Below, one piece after another: positions 22,225 through 33,457 of a DNA stretch of 64,000 nucleotides. The notes under the pieces are model-generated. The model did no database searches. It was not told where the DNA came from and saw nothing but the letters and a program-made list of their open reading frames with translations. This DNA comes from Cercis canadensis (lineage: Eukaryota; Streptophyta; Magnoliopsida; Fabales; Fabaceae). A program made the translations under genes and the position numbers. Within the stretch, counting starts at the first letter, position 1; every line of letters begins with the position of its first letter. Where the stretch lies: contig QAOA01008810.1 of assembly GCA_003255065.1 (NCBI GenBank), positions 159,555 to 223,554 of the forward strand, in the 5' to 3' direction.

Positions 22225-25127
22225 ATGAAAATTCCACTATTACTTGCTCTCTTCTTCTTCTTCTTTTTCTCCCTATCCCAAGGGCTTAGCCCTCAATGTG
22301 ATGCCCTGGACCATGGCTCAACCCTCAAAGTGTTCCATGTGTTCAGCCCTTGTTCTCCATTTAGACCAGCAAAGCCACTCTCATGGGAAGAGAGTGTGCT
22401 TCAGCAGCTTAAAGAGGACCAAGTTAGGGTGCAGTATCTGTCAAGCTTGGTGGCTGGGAGATCAGTGGTGCCAATTGCCTCTGGGAGGCAGATTGTGCAG
22501 AACCCAACTTACATTGTGAAAGCCAAGATTGGAACCCCACCTCAGACCTTGCTCTTGGCTTTGGACACTAGCAGTGATGCTGCTTGGATACCTTGTTCTG
22601 GCTGCTTGGGCTGCTCTTCATCACAGTTTGCACCTGCTAAGTCCACCACCTTCAGGAATGTTAGCTGCGGTGCTCCTCAGTGTAAACAGGTGATGAACTT
22701 TTCACAAACATACTCTCTGCATTCTACTTTCCCTTTTTCAGATCACATTTTCACGCGCCAGATTTTTGGCGCGTGAGGGGTTAGGATGTTTGAAGATTTT
22801 ATAATTATTACTCTTTAGTCTTAAAAAAAATAAGTTTAACGAATAATTTGTCAAAATTTAGTCTTAAATTTAAATGATGTGACTTAAACTTGTTTTTATC
22901 AAATTCAGATTCTACTACACATAATTGATCTATAGTTATATACTCAAATTTTGTGAAATCATCATTTTTCGAAGTTTAAATTAAATTGTAGGTTTGATCC
23001 AGTGGTAAAGGGTTTGAGTAATAAACAGGAAGTCAGGAGTTCAAATTTCTTTGTCGTCATTTAATTAAAAAGAAAATTAAATTATCCTAAATTTATTATT
23101 TATACAATTGTGCAATGATAAAAGTTATGTAAGTATTAGTCTTATAAAATTTGCTTCTCCAAAAGTGGTACTCACATAGAATGTCTTCAAAGAATGTAAA
23201 CTAATTATTATTTCAGGGTATGTGTTTCAATAGCTTTTTGCATTGCCTATGAGAAGATCTTGCTTGGGAAATGCAATACCCATATGGGCTACTTGTGCAA
23301 TTAATTCTATAATGAGTGTGACTTGAATAATACACCATCATCATGTACATTGAAAATGTAGGAGGGTAGATCCCACGCGCCGCTTGTTCCTGCTGCGCGT
23401 TTGGTACATTTTTTCCTATCTAGAAACGACAACTTTCTCTTTCCTAGTCGGTGGCTTGCCGTTAAGCAAAAGCAAGGGTTCACGGGAATTATACTAAAAA
23501 AAAAGCTGCTTTCTTTCTAAGAGGGGAAGTAACAATTCTCAATGTTGTCCTAAACACGTGAGATTTTTTCAGGTACCCAACCCCACTTGCGGTGGCAGCG
23601 CGTGCGCATTCAACTTAACCTACGGCAGCTCCTCCATTGCGGCTAATCTGTTCCAAGACACAGTGACCCTTGCCACTGACCCTATTCCAGCCTACACCCT
23701 TGGCTGCATTCAGAAGGCTACTGGCAACTCTGTGCCACAACAGGGATTATTGGGCCTAGGCCGAGGCCCATTGTCACTACTCTCCCAAACTTATAACCTT
23801 TATCAATCTACTTTCTCATACTGCTTACCTAGCTTCAAATCTCCCAACTTCTCTGGCTCATTGAGGCTTGGGCCCGTTGCCCAGCCCATAAGGATCAAGT
23901 ACACCCCTCTTCTTAGAAACCCTAGAAGATCATCACTCTACTATGTCAACTTGGTTGCTATTAGGGTTGGCCGGAGAATCGTTGATATCCCGCCGGCCGC
24001 ATTGGCATTCAATCCAACCACTGGCGCAGGCACCATTTTTGATTCGGGTAATGTCTTAACATACTTTAATAGTCTAATACTTATTCATACTCTTAAAAAA
24101 AATGGAGATTTAATCTTAGGATTCTGTCGTTAAAATGTAACAGTCATGTGTCACATCTTAAGATATGACAGTTCCCATTTTGTCGTGTTCCACTCTAATC
24201 CCGATATAGTGGTGGTAAATAAAAAAAAAAACTTAAGACCACTTTATTCTTTTTGAAAACACAAAAGGAAAAACTAACTCTAATTAGATTATTATACATT
24301 GGCCAATTATAAGTGATTTAGTATGTGTCTTGACATGGTCATGTTTGCCTTTAGACTTGATCAGATCCATGTTTTTCCCCCTCCCCCTTTTGCCTTTTGC
24401 ATCTTGAAAAGTTGACCCCTTCCTAATTCCTATGTCCTCATCCTCCACTTTTAGTGAAGTCCAATTAAATGGGTTTGGTGTTGTAATCATGTCAAACAAG
24501 TTTTAATGCAGGTAGAATTAAGACAAACTGAGTCAAAAAAAGGTATGTGAAAGTGGACCATGCATCACTTTCTCACTTGCTTTTGCAGGTCTTACATGAA
24601 AGACATCCAAAATTGTAGGCAATTAACCAACTACAATTTCTAAACCCAAGACCCACATCTCTTCTTTTAAAAATGAGAATAATGATGTTTAGAAGAAGGC
24701 AGAAAGATAAAGCAAATAACACTAATAATTATCCTAATATTTTATTTTTGGTTTTCTTGTACTAGGTACGGTATTCACCCGGCTAGTTGAACCGGCCTAC
24801 ATTGCCGTCCGAAACGAGTTCCGAAGGCGAGTCGGCCCGAACCTCACCGTGACAACCCTAGGAGGGTTTGACACATGCTACAATGTTCCCATAATTGCAC
24901 CCACAATAACATTCTTGTTCTCAGGCATGAACGTCACAGTCCCTCAGGACAATCTCTTAATACGCAGCACGGTCGGTACCACCACCTGCTTGGCCTTGGC
25001 GGCGGCTCCCAACAACGTGAACTCGGTGCTGAACGTGATAGCCAACATGCAGCAACAAAACCACCGTATTCTCTACGACGTGCCAAACTCAAGGCTTGGC
25101 GTTTCTCGTGAGCTCTGCACCAAATAA
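22225..25127 (+). CDS. AED3-like apoplastic aspartyl protease
   Basis: Three exons: 22225-22689, 23573-24047 and 24766-25127, giving 433 aa. A1-family plant protease of the nepenthesin-like/AED3 group, secreted to the apoplast and linked to defence. Residues 1-20 form a signal peptide with a run of Phe; a prosegment reaches about 85; the N-terminal catalytic lobe starts at IVKAKIGTPPQ. The first catalytic site is DTSSDAAW (Asp114) rather than DTGS. The second is FDSGTVFTR (Asp312), created across the exon 2/3 junction. A Cys-rich insert follows the first site (IPCSGCLGCSSSQF). Ends in RLGVSRELC as in the family. Whether the DTSS site is fully active is unknown; this variant is typical of AED3-like members. 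Confidence 0.93.
22990..23070 (+). repeat. tRNA-like SINE remnant in protease intron 1
   Basis: TTTGATCCAGTGGTAAAGG fits a pol III A-box region and AGGAGTTCAAATTTC, about 35 bp on, a B box. No tail or target duplication was identified. Probably an old SINE head. Confidence 0.35.
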
Positions 25128-26094
25128 ATTGTTCTTTGTCAAGAATGAGTGGTCATGTCATGCATGGCTTTGATCACATAATGGTGTTGTCAAATTGGCA
25201 TTTTACATGGTTGTTTGTATAATGGTGTTTGATCTTTTATGGGTTGGATTTTGGCATTGCTAAGGGCTTATTGCTAACTATATACAGAGGATAGTGTGCT
25301 AGCTTTTGTAATGGGTGCATCACGGGTTGTCTGTAGCTCTTATGTCTTTTTGTTCATGTTGATGAGACTTTAGATTGCCGTAGAAGGTCACGGGTTATAT
25401 GATTGGAATCTTTAGAGTTGTCATTTCATATTCTTAAATAGTCCAAATTACTTTTGTTTTCATGCCAAATTATGGTAATTAAGATGTCACATCAATGCTT
25501 TTCCATGTGATTAATGTAGTAATTAGGTAAATTAGAGTAATATTCTTATCTTCACAAACTTAAACATAACTGCATATGTAATCTAAGTTTTGGTGGCCCT
25601 ACGTGGACCTCAAATAACGTTAACTAGTTGTAAATTTATGTACAGATAATTAATTAAACAGAGAGATAAGAGAAACAAAAAAAAAGTAAAAAAAAGAGCG
25701 CGAGTACAATAGTTTATATAACTTTACTTACAGAGAAATTACTCTCTTTTAGGTATATTAATAGATTTGTGTGACTCTTATATTTGAATACTTAATCACA
25801 ATTGTATATATGCAATTTGAGTTTAGTTGATCCCACTTGAACCTCAAATAATATTAGTTGCATTCCATGATTATTCTGTCACAACTTTAGACATATAGCA
25901 CAAGTGGTTGTGCTTGAGTTTACGAATACAATAATTCATGGGAGACAATTAAAATTAAGAGAGAACCACCTATGTAATTGTATAAATTTGTAAACATAAG
26001 ATTATATGTCATTAACAAGTTATTAAATGTAATAGTGATAAAAAATTTTAAATAATATATAAATGGTCATAAATTTAAAGCTCAATGTCATCAT
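25128..26094. other. protease 3' UTR and spacer
   Basis: T-rich 3' UTR-like sequence in the first ~250 bases, then AT-rich spacer. Nothing else recognised. Confidence 0.45.
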
Positions 26095-26240
26095 ATAAAA
26101 AAAGTGTTTAAGTGTTTGAGTTCTAGTAAAAATATTATTACGAGAGGAAAAACTATAATTAGTCTAACCCTCGAATGAGATTAGTCTCACATACAATTAA
26201 GTAAAATGAAAAATATTCATGATATTAAAGTTAGTTTAGT
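26095..26240 (+). repeat. dispersed repeat family E, copy 1
   Basis: Homologous to 40655-40775. Shared phrases in order: GTTTGAGTTCTAGT, TTACGAGAGGAAAAA, CTAACCCTCGAATGAGATTA, GTCTCACAT, and GATATTAA. About 120-150 bp long, probably a SINE or retroelement fragment. Confidence 0.6.
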
Positions 26241-27883
26241 AAATCAAGCAACTAATATTACTTGATAAATTTTACAAATAAAAAAGTGTCAAAGGAACAT
26301 TTTCTCTTATTCTCGTCCTTCTTAGAAACTTTACGAAAGTTCACAAGACATACATGTTTTAGATTCCAAAAAGGTGTCCCCCAAAACCAATAGATGATCT
26401 TAATGCATGAATGATAATGAATCCATGCATGGCCAAAAAAAAAATTTAATATTAATTTTGCATGCTTTGTTATCAATCATAATTAATTAATGTCATGAAA
26501 TTAACCGGATCATCTCATGCACCCTTAATATATCTACTTTGATTACTCATAAATTCATAATATCCCATTATTTGCATATAAATACATACCAAAGAGAGGG
26601 TGAGACAGAGAGAGTTTCATATACATAATTATATTGAGAAGAAAATGTTTTCCACCACTCAAAATGTCATGTACATGTTAGTGTAAATTAAATCTTACAC
26701 TTAAAAAGAGAAATCAAAGCGACAAGAATTTGGTTTTCAGGGAAAGATTCGGTCTCGATCATTGGTAGCCGTTAGTTGGTTATGTCCTTCTCTTCTCTTT
26801 GTCTACACCTGTTTTGATTTTCGTTTTTCATCCATTTTCCTTTCCTATGGAACTGTGTTATATGATAATACTGATTGTGACTTAATATATGCACCTATAT
26901 TAACTCTCTCTCTCTCTCTCTCTCTTTTTCAACGTGGAATTCTAATTAATCATTTCAAACAGTTATTTCTCAGGCAAATTGACTAATAAAATATAATTTT
27001 ATAAATTATTTATGCAAATTAAGTAGTTTAAAAATTATTTATTAATTTGGAGTAGTTTTGATTAAATTATTAATAAGAACACAAAAAAAAGAGATCAGAC
27101 TATTTTATAAGTAGTGTGACTCCAATGATCACTTTACTTTGAAGTAGCATGACTTTACTTCAAAGTAACGTGAATCATCTCATCCATGCCCCATGAATAA
27201 AATAATTAAAAGTTCACAATTTTAGTAAATAGTTTACACAGTGCTCCCTTTTAGTAAATAATTTATCAAAGTGTATTTTGATAGTATTAGAAACTTGAGT
27301 AAAGATACATAAACGTAATCAAAATAATGTCCGTTTGATTTCTATTTTTAAAAACTATTTTTTGTTTTTGAAAACAATAAAATTTGTTTGATAAAGCTGT
27401 TTTCAAAAACATGTTTTGAAAACTTCTTACAAAATTATTTTAAAAACAAAAGAGAATTGTTTTTAAAAATTATTTTTAAAAACAAAAACACTTTCAAATA
27501 CACCCAATATTTTTTTCTTCTGCTTCTTTTTTTCGATGCCCAGATGAGAGTAAGATGCATGAAAAGGATCCCAACTACAAGAAGTAAGTTTTTTTTGTCT
27601 CTTATATAATGTGTTTGTGTTTAATGTGCATTTAATTTATCATCATTTTTTTCCTCCATCTCGGAGTATGTGTACTTTTTTTCTTGTAAAAAATGAAAAA
27701 CTAAGTTATATATTATTGCAAATCATATTGGAGAAGTCTTTCTTGGGGTGGTTTATATTTTGTCCATCTAAAAGTAAATCGTCTATTTTGTAGATTCAAC
27801 ATATCTATTAAGTAAAATAAATAGTATAAATCATTTTAATTACTTATGGTATCATATACTTCTGTATTGAATAACTTTCAATA
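26241..27883. other. intergenic spacer
   Basis: AT-rich; a CT-dinucleotide run lies at about 26905-26926, and a stretch of repeated TTTTTAAAAACA-like words at 27350-27490. ORFs here are low-complexity and not supported. Confidence 0.45.
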
Positions 27884-28345
27884 GGCAATTTGACAGAAAT
27901 AATACAGTTGGATAAATTATTTACATAAATAGAGCACTTTTAAAATTATTTNGGAACACTTTTGAAATTATTTATCTAAAATAGACAGTTTTAAGTATTT
28001 TAATAATTTTTGAATCACAATTGAACACACTTTATAAGTGTAAAGCATTTTTGGATTGAATACGCTTTAGAGTATTTTTCTTAAAAGTGTGTCTACTATT
28101 CTCTAAAAATAATTGTGAGAAAGGTATAGGAGAACATGTTTTTTGCTTAGGAGAACATGTTTTTTGCTTAAAAGCATGTTCCGCTTTTGAGAAAAAGTAT
28201 ATTCTACTTACTCAAAAGCGTGTTTGAGTCTTTTTTTAAAAAAAAAATTGTTTTCACTTTAAAAATCGAGCAAAAGCATGTTCTTCCTTGCTCAAAAGCG
28301 TGTTTGAGTTTTTTTTTTTAAATATTTATTTTCATTTTAAAAACC

Positions 28346-28535
28346 GCGGGGATTCTATGATACTACGTAAGTATGTCATACTACACTGACGTGTCAAACA
28401 TACATAATTTTTATATTTTATTATATATAAAATATAATTTATTTAATTTTTTAAATAAATTTAAAAACAGTTAATTTATACACATGTCATTCATTTATTG
28501 GTTATTCTTATATAGTATGACATACTACATAAATA
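28346..28535. mobile_element. MITE family A, copy 2, nested in the long-TIR element
   Basis: Opposite orientation to the copy at 30955-31156. Shares GTATGTCATACTA ends and ACAGTTAATTTATACACATG (read in reverse in the other copy). Its place inside the larger element shows that it inserted later. Confidence 0.78.
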
Positions 28536-28719
28536 CTAAAAATATCTAAAAAACCTCCTAAAAACCGAACCTTTTGCTTGCTAATTGCATGACTTTGTCC
28601 TGACCTTCCTAAAAAATGAGCCACGGCGGCTGTGTTTGGACTAAATAATTCAGTCAATGGGTTCAACAACACTGGTCTTAGAACAATCAAAGGAGCCCAA
28701 AAAGTTAAACTTCTTTCCT

Positions 28720-28812
28720 TACGCAACTCAAGAAATCCATAAGCAAGAAGACAAAAGAAGTGAAANTACGCAACTCAAGAAATCCATAAGCAAGAAGACA
28801 AAAAAAGTGAAA
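28720..28812. repeat. 46-bp direct duplication across a single N
   Basis: 28720-28765 and 28767-28812 are near-identical (one difference) and are separated only by the N at 28766. Most likely an assembly join of overlapping contig ends rather than real biology. Confidence 0.85.
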
Positions 28813-29155
28813 ATAATTTTTTTAACAAAAAATAGACTCAAAACCCATTAAAAATGGAACACGCTTTTAAGTGAAAGCATGTTCCAAGAGTAACATGTTT
28901 TTGCTCAAAAACATGTTTCTTATATACCTTTTTCACAATTATTTTTAGTAAATAATAGACACACTTTTAAAAAAAAATACTCTAATACATGTTCAATCTA
29001 AAAACACTTTTCATTTATAAAGTATGTTCAACTGTGATTCAAAAATTATTAAAATATTTAAAATTGTTTATTTTAGATAAATAGTTTTAAAAATGTCTTA
29101 TTTGTGTAAATAATTTATCCAACTATATTATTTTCGTCAAATTACCCTTTCGATA

Positions 29156-29797
29156 CCATAAATAGAATTGACAACTTTATATAATCGAATGTGAATCTAA
29201 TAAAATAGATAACACAAATCATCCTAATAATTAATTTTAGTATAATTTGTGGTATTAAATAATTTACCTATAATTAATGCCCCATGCATCATACTTTACT
29301 CTTATTTTTTTTAATTGTTTTTTTTTTTCAACTAATTCCCTAGCGGAAAAGATAAGGGACAAAAGAATGAAAAGGAGAAGGGAAAAAAGAATGGAATGGA
29401 AGGAAATTTGCAAGTTCAGCAGTAGCCGTTATGTTTTTCTGTGAGGGAAAAGGAAAGCAAATAAAAAAGCATATTGTAAAACTCTAATTAATTGTTTCAT
29501 TCAACTGCTGATTTATGTTTTAAGTGCCTATCCAAATAATTTCTGTCAATTTTCTATGGCTAATGATTTTTTTTATTTTATTAGAGGAAGTAGTCTATTT
29601 CTTTTGAAATCTCGTATAATAAGATTTGAATATAAGACTCTCATAATAAAATACTGAATATTCAATTATTATAATGTTTCTTTAAAACCTATGAACAATG
29701 AAATATAACAAATTCCAAGTGGCCAAGCTTTGCGTATGCTTGTTTTTGCTGACAAAATGGGGCTTCATACCCCAAATAGCTTGTTCATTGTTTTAAT
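29156..29797. other. spacer between two mobile elements
   Basis: AT-rich with a G/A-rich patch at 29340-29460 (GGAAAAGATAAGGG and similar). No gene or RNA recognised. Confidence 0.4.
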
Positions 29798-30055
29798 GGG
29801 TTAATTACATTTTTAGTCTTTGAATTATTTCTCAAATGTTATTTTAGTTTTTGATTTATTTTTTGTGTCATTTTAATTTTTGAATAATCACATTGCTGGC
29901 CAAATCAATCATTCGTAACACAAAAAATAATCATTTAAAAGACTAATTTAGCGAACAAAGTGTATTTGAAAACTAAAATAACACAAAAAATAAATTAATG
30001 AGTAAAATTTAAAATTGAGAAATAAATCAGGAATGAAAAATGTATTTAACTTTAA
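29798..30055. mobile_element. ~258-bp MITE (family C, copy 2)
   Basis: Left end GGGTTAATTACATTTTTAGT; the reversed right end AATTAAAGTTAAATACATTT. Arms of about 110 bp share TTATTTTAG, TTTATTTTTTGTGT(C/T)ATTT and similar blocks. Same centre (GTAACACAAAAAATAATCA) as the copy at 20480-20740. Confidence 0.75.
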
Positions 30056-30159
30056 TTAATATTACACTTTGTCATATCCAAAAAATTAATGTACTACACT
30101 TTATTATATTATTACAATTAGCATAATTTAAGGTTAATTGAGTTTATTTAAACTATTTT

Positions 30160-30245
30160 TTTTGTATTTTCACTTCGACTACAGATTCAAACAAAAATTT
30201 ATAAGTCTTAAAGACAATTTAAGTATCACTCAACCATAAATCCTT
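30160..30245 (-). repeat. SINE-like family D, minus-strand copy
   Basis: On the plus strand a T-run precedes ACTACAGATTCAAACAAAAA, TTTATAAGTCTTAAAGACAA and TTTAAGTATCACTCAACC: the reverse complement of the family D unit, with its A-rich tail seen as T. Confidence 0.6.
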
Positions 30246-30954
30246 TGATATTTAAACTATTTTCTTAAATACTAAGATGGTGGCATGGTGGCCACTATGC
30301 AATAGTGTGATTTACAAATAGTATGCAATAATTACTTCTTCCAATTCACTCTAATGTTTTCTTCTTTTGCCCCTTTGTCATACCAAATAAAGAACTGAAT
30401 GTTTATGAATTTTTACACTAAAAAATAATGGACGAAAATGCGATTACAACATTTCTAAATCAATGATTATAAGCCTTAATCTATTAATTAGTACTAAAAA
30501 ATTATTATAATATCACGTTTATTGCAAGTTGCAACTTACGCTGTCAATGACTTATTATGCAATCATCATCTTATCCGATTTGTAAATGCGTGGGTTAGGG
30601 GAATGACTTTGGTGCCAATGTAACAAATGACACTGCCACGTGTACAGCTTGTTTTCATTTTATTGGCCGGCGACTGCAGTGTCAGCAACAAGTGGGACCT
30701 CTGTGTTGGACATGTTTTTCAAAGTCATAGCACCCACTATGGAAGTTTATCTTTTAAATTGGGTTTGTGAAAATGATATTTACACAAATAAAATTGAAAT
30801 ATAGTATACAAACTGTCAATTATATAGTTGAAATAATTAGAGTTCAAACAGTTTCACGTAATATTTATTTGTTAAAATCTAGATTCTGCTATATCTATTT
30901 TTTTAAAAGGTAAAAGGATATAAATTGACATATAAAATTAGAGTTCACATAATA
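30246..30954. other. spacer with a less AT-rich patch
   Basis: Mostly AT-rich. Around 30590-30730 the base composition is more balanced and includes a G-box word (GCCACGTGTAC, about 30634). No ORF supports a gene; a relic promoter is possible. Confidence 0.35.
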
Positions 30955-31156
30955 TTGTTTCTTAGATACTTTATTGTATGTCATACTATATAAAAATAGT
31001 TAATGTGTGAATGACACATGTATAAATTAACTGTTTTTAAATTTATTTAAAAAAATAAAATAAATTAATTTTATATTAAATAAAATATTAAAATTACATA
31101 TGTTTGTCACATCAGTGTATTATGACATACACATGTAATATCATAAAATTCCCTTA
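30955..31156. mobile_element. MITE family A, copy 3
   Basis: Left TTGTATGTCATACTA; reversed right GTGTATGTCATAATACA. The middle has CATGTATAAATTAACTG and TTTTTAAATTTATTTAAAA as in the other two copies. About 190-200 bp. Confidence 0.78.
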
Positions 31157-31167
31157 TTATATACTAA

Positions 31168-31200
31168 CTAGTACTATTCCCGCGCCGATGCACGGGCCAC
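31168..31200 (-). mobile_element. Helitron 3' terminus
   Basis: Read on the minus strand: a hairpin with a 7-bp stem (CCCGTGC / GCGCGGG, loop ATCG), then 7 bases, then CTAG at 31171-31168, then T. A GC-rich hairpin shortly before a CTRR end, next to a T, is the standard 3' end of plant Helitrons. The body should run rightwards on the plus strand into the AT-rich DNA after 31200; its 5' end was not found. Confidence 0.65.
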
Positions 31201-32497
31201 TGGGCGGCAGGACGCAGGACCCAGGGAACAGGATGTGGTATAGAATTTATTTGATCATATGAGTATAAATTATATAACTATAAACTAAGTAAATATAAAA
31301 ATGTTGGATTTCATATTTTTGTCCATAGATGCAATATATTAAAAGGATCAATAATGAATCCATATAAACTTTGAAAAGTGCATTACACCAATTCCAAATG
31401 AGTTAATGTTATACTGAAATTACCTATTGTGTATGATTGAGAATGAGGCTATTATCGTCTTCATCAAAGTCTATACAAACTTGCTTTGACCTTGGAATTG
31501 CAACATTAGTATAATTATAATGTATAAGATTGAATCTTGGAAGTTTATATGTGTATATACAAACATGATATATTATAATTTTTGTAGTACCGTTTTGAGT
31601 TTCAATAAAACTATTCTTTTTTTTTTTTTTAGAAAAAATACAAGATGGCATAAACGTTTGAACCTTATACCAATTATACTGAAAATCCTTGTCCCCTAAC
31701 CACCAATCAACATTTAGTGGCTTATTATTTATCTCCAAATCATATACTATCTATCACATATTAAAAGGTTATCAAATATTTTTATTATAAATAAATTGTG
31801 CTAACAAATTTATTTAATTATATAAAAGTATCCATTATGTTATTTAATCTAAGCGTACTTATTTGAATTTGGTTAATATTTCATAAAGTAAATCTCGTGT
31901 TGCTTTAAGATATAATATACTTGTACTCAATAAAAATAAGAGATTTCCTTTTTCATCAACTTGTTTAGAAGAATAAAATATATTTTTAAAAGAAGAAAAT
32001 AGTTGACTTGTTATTCATATTATCCTAATCCTTGATTTATTTTGCTAATTTATTCCTAATCTTTGATTATTCTATTCAATTAAAATCTCAATCAAGTTAA
32101 AGTGTGAATGAAAGGAATCCTTCAAGTCTTTCTCGTAACAGATGTGCTATACAAGTGTCAACATATAGGTATGACCCTCTCTTCTACGACTAGTACTACC
32201 TCTTGAGACGTGTCAAAACTCAAAAGCTTGCTTCAAAGCAGCGTCGTATTGGCCTTGGCGCCTTGGCAGGCTGCCAACAAAATGACGGCGAGGTCTTGTC
32301 GTCTTTTTAAAGCAGGAGAAGTAGCCAGCTCCTCCTGTTCCTCTCAGAACCCACTTTTCTTCGTGTACTTACGCTTTCCGTTCCCCACACCCTTTCTTCC
32401 TTTTATCCTTTTGCCTCTTTCAAAACCAAACCCAGAACCCATTTCCAAGAAACACGCAGAAAGATCATAGCTTTGGTGAAAAACAAGGTGTCTTTTC
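31201..32497. other. presumed Helitron body, then ARM-gene promoter and leader
   Basis: 31201 to roughly 32100 is AT-rich, without coding sequence. From about 32200 the composition shifts, and CT-rich leader-like sequence leads to the ATG at 32498. Confidence 0.4.
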
Positions 32498-33457
32498 ATG
32501 GAGGCAAAACGTCGAACAGTTACAGTGCGTTCTCTGGTGGGAAAGCTAAGCTCTGTTTCAGAGCAAACCCGGGTTGATGCTCTGTGCGAACTTCGGCTCA
32601 TGACCAAACAAGACGAAGAAAGCCGTCCTCTGATTGCGGAAGCGGGTGCTATTCCTTACTTGGCAGAGACACTCTATGCTTCTTCACACGCTTCACAAGA
32701 AAACGCAGCAGCTACCCTACTCAACCTCTCGATTTCCAGCAGAGAGTCCCTCATGTCTATCCGTGGTGTCCTCGATGCGATTTCGCACTTGCTTATCCAC
32801 CATGGATCTACCTCTTCAGCTGCTGCTGTTCAATCATCTGCTGCTACGTTGCATAGCCTCCTCGTAGTTGACGACTACCGACCCATCATTGGTTCAAAGC
32901 GCGACATTGTCTATGCGCTGGTGGATATAATCAAGAGCCACAATTCGCCACCCAGATCGATCAAGGACGCTCTCAAGGCCCTCTTTGGTATTGCGCTTTA
33001 CCCGCTTAACAGGAGCACGATGATCCATCTGGGTGCGATTCCGCCGCTATTCTCTTTGATTCTGAAGGACGGGAGGCTTGGAATTGTGGAGGATGCGACA
33101 GCGGTGATTGCTCAGATAGCGGGTTGCGAAGAGAGTGAGGAGGCGTTTCGGAAGGTTTCAGGAATTGGGGTATTGGGTGATCTTCTGGATTTGGCAACTG
33201 GGTCGAGTATGAGGACGAAGGAGAATGCTGTTTCTGGGTTGTTGAATTTGGTTCAGTGTGGAGGGCAGAAAGTGGCCATGGATGTGAGAATTAGAGCTAT
33301 GGGGGCATTGGATGGGGTTGCAGATGTGGCGGAAAATGGTAGCGCCAAAGGGAAGAGCAAGGCAGTGGCGTTGATGAAGGTGTTGCTTGATGGTGGGAGC
33401 TATAGCAATATATTGACAGATTCGCGGTTTGATTCCATACTAAATCAAGCTTCGTGA
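32498..33457 (+). CDS. ARM-repeat protein, U-box E3-like without U-box
   Basis: A single uninterrupted ORF of 319 aa. It consists of armadillo-type helical repeats: ALCELRLMTKQDEESRPLIA, EAGAIPYLAETLYAS, QENAAATLLNLSIS, AAVQSSAATLHSLL, IKDALKALFGIAL, NRSTMIHLGAIPPLFSLI, KENAVSGLLNLVQCGG. This is the pattern of the C-terminal ARM part of plant U-box (PUB) ligases, but no U-box is present, so it cannot itself be a U-box ligase; such U-box-less relatives are known as ARM superfamily proteins and act by protein binding. The ATG is followed by basic residues (EAKRRTVTVRSLV) at the usual start of the ARM part. The 5' half is G/C-rich for this window, consistent with real coding sequence. Function unknown. 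Confidence 0.88.
   Translation: MEAKRRTVTVRSLVGKLSSVSEQTRVDALCELRLMTKQDEESRPLIAEAGAIPYLAETLYASSHASQENAAATLLNLSISSRESLMSIRGVLDAISHLLIHHGSTSSAAAVQSSAATLHSLLVVDDYRPIIGSKRDIVYALVDIIKSHNSPPRSIKDALKALFGIALYPLNRSTMIHLGAIPPLFSLILKDGRLGIVEDATAVIAQIAGCEESEEAFRKVSGIGVLGDLLDLATGSSMRTKENAVSGLLNLVQCGGQKVAMDVRIRAMGALDGVADVAENGSAKGKSKAVALMKVLLDGGSYSNILTDSRFDSILNQAS

Larger units (their letters stand above)
27884..29146. mobile_element. 1.26-kb non-autonomous Mutator-like element
   Basis: Inverted terminal repeats of about 265 bp. The left begins GGCAATTTGACAG and the reversed right begins GGTAATTTGACG; both continue GTTGGATAAATTATTTACA and TTTTTGAATCACA. Flanks are CTTTCAATA (27875-27883) and CTTTCGATA (29147-29155), an imperfect 9-bp target duplication (8 of 9). 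The inside holds a nested MITE (28346-28535), repeated AAAGC(A/G)TGTT words, and a less AT-rich segment (about 28560-28815) that may be a captured host fragment. No transposase. Two single-N joins lie inside. Confidence 0.82.

Noticed and set aside
24875..25111. Alternative-frame ORF over protease exon 3
   Set aside because: A shadow of the real frame, which carries the conserved protease sequence.
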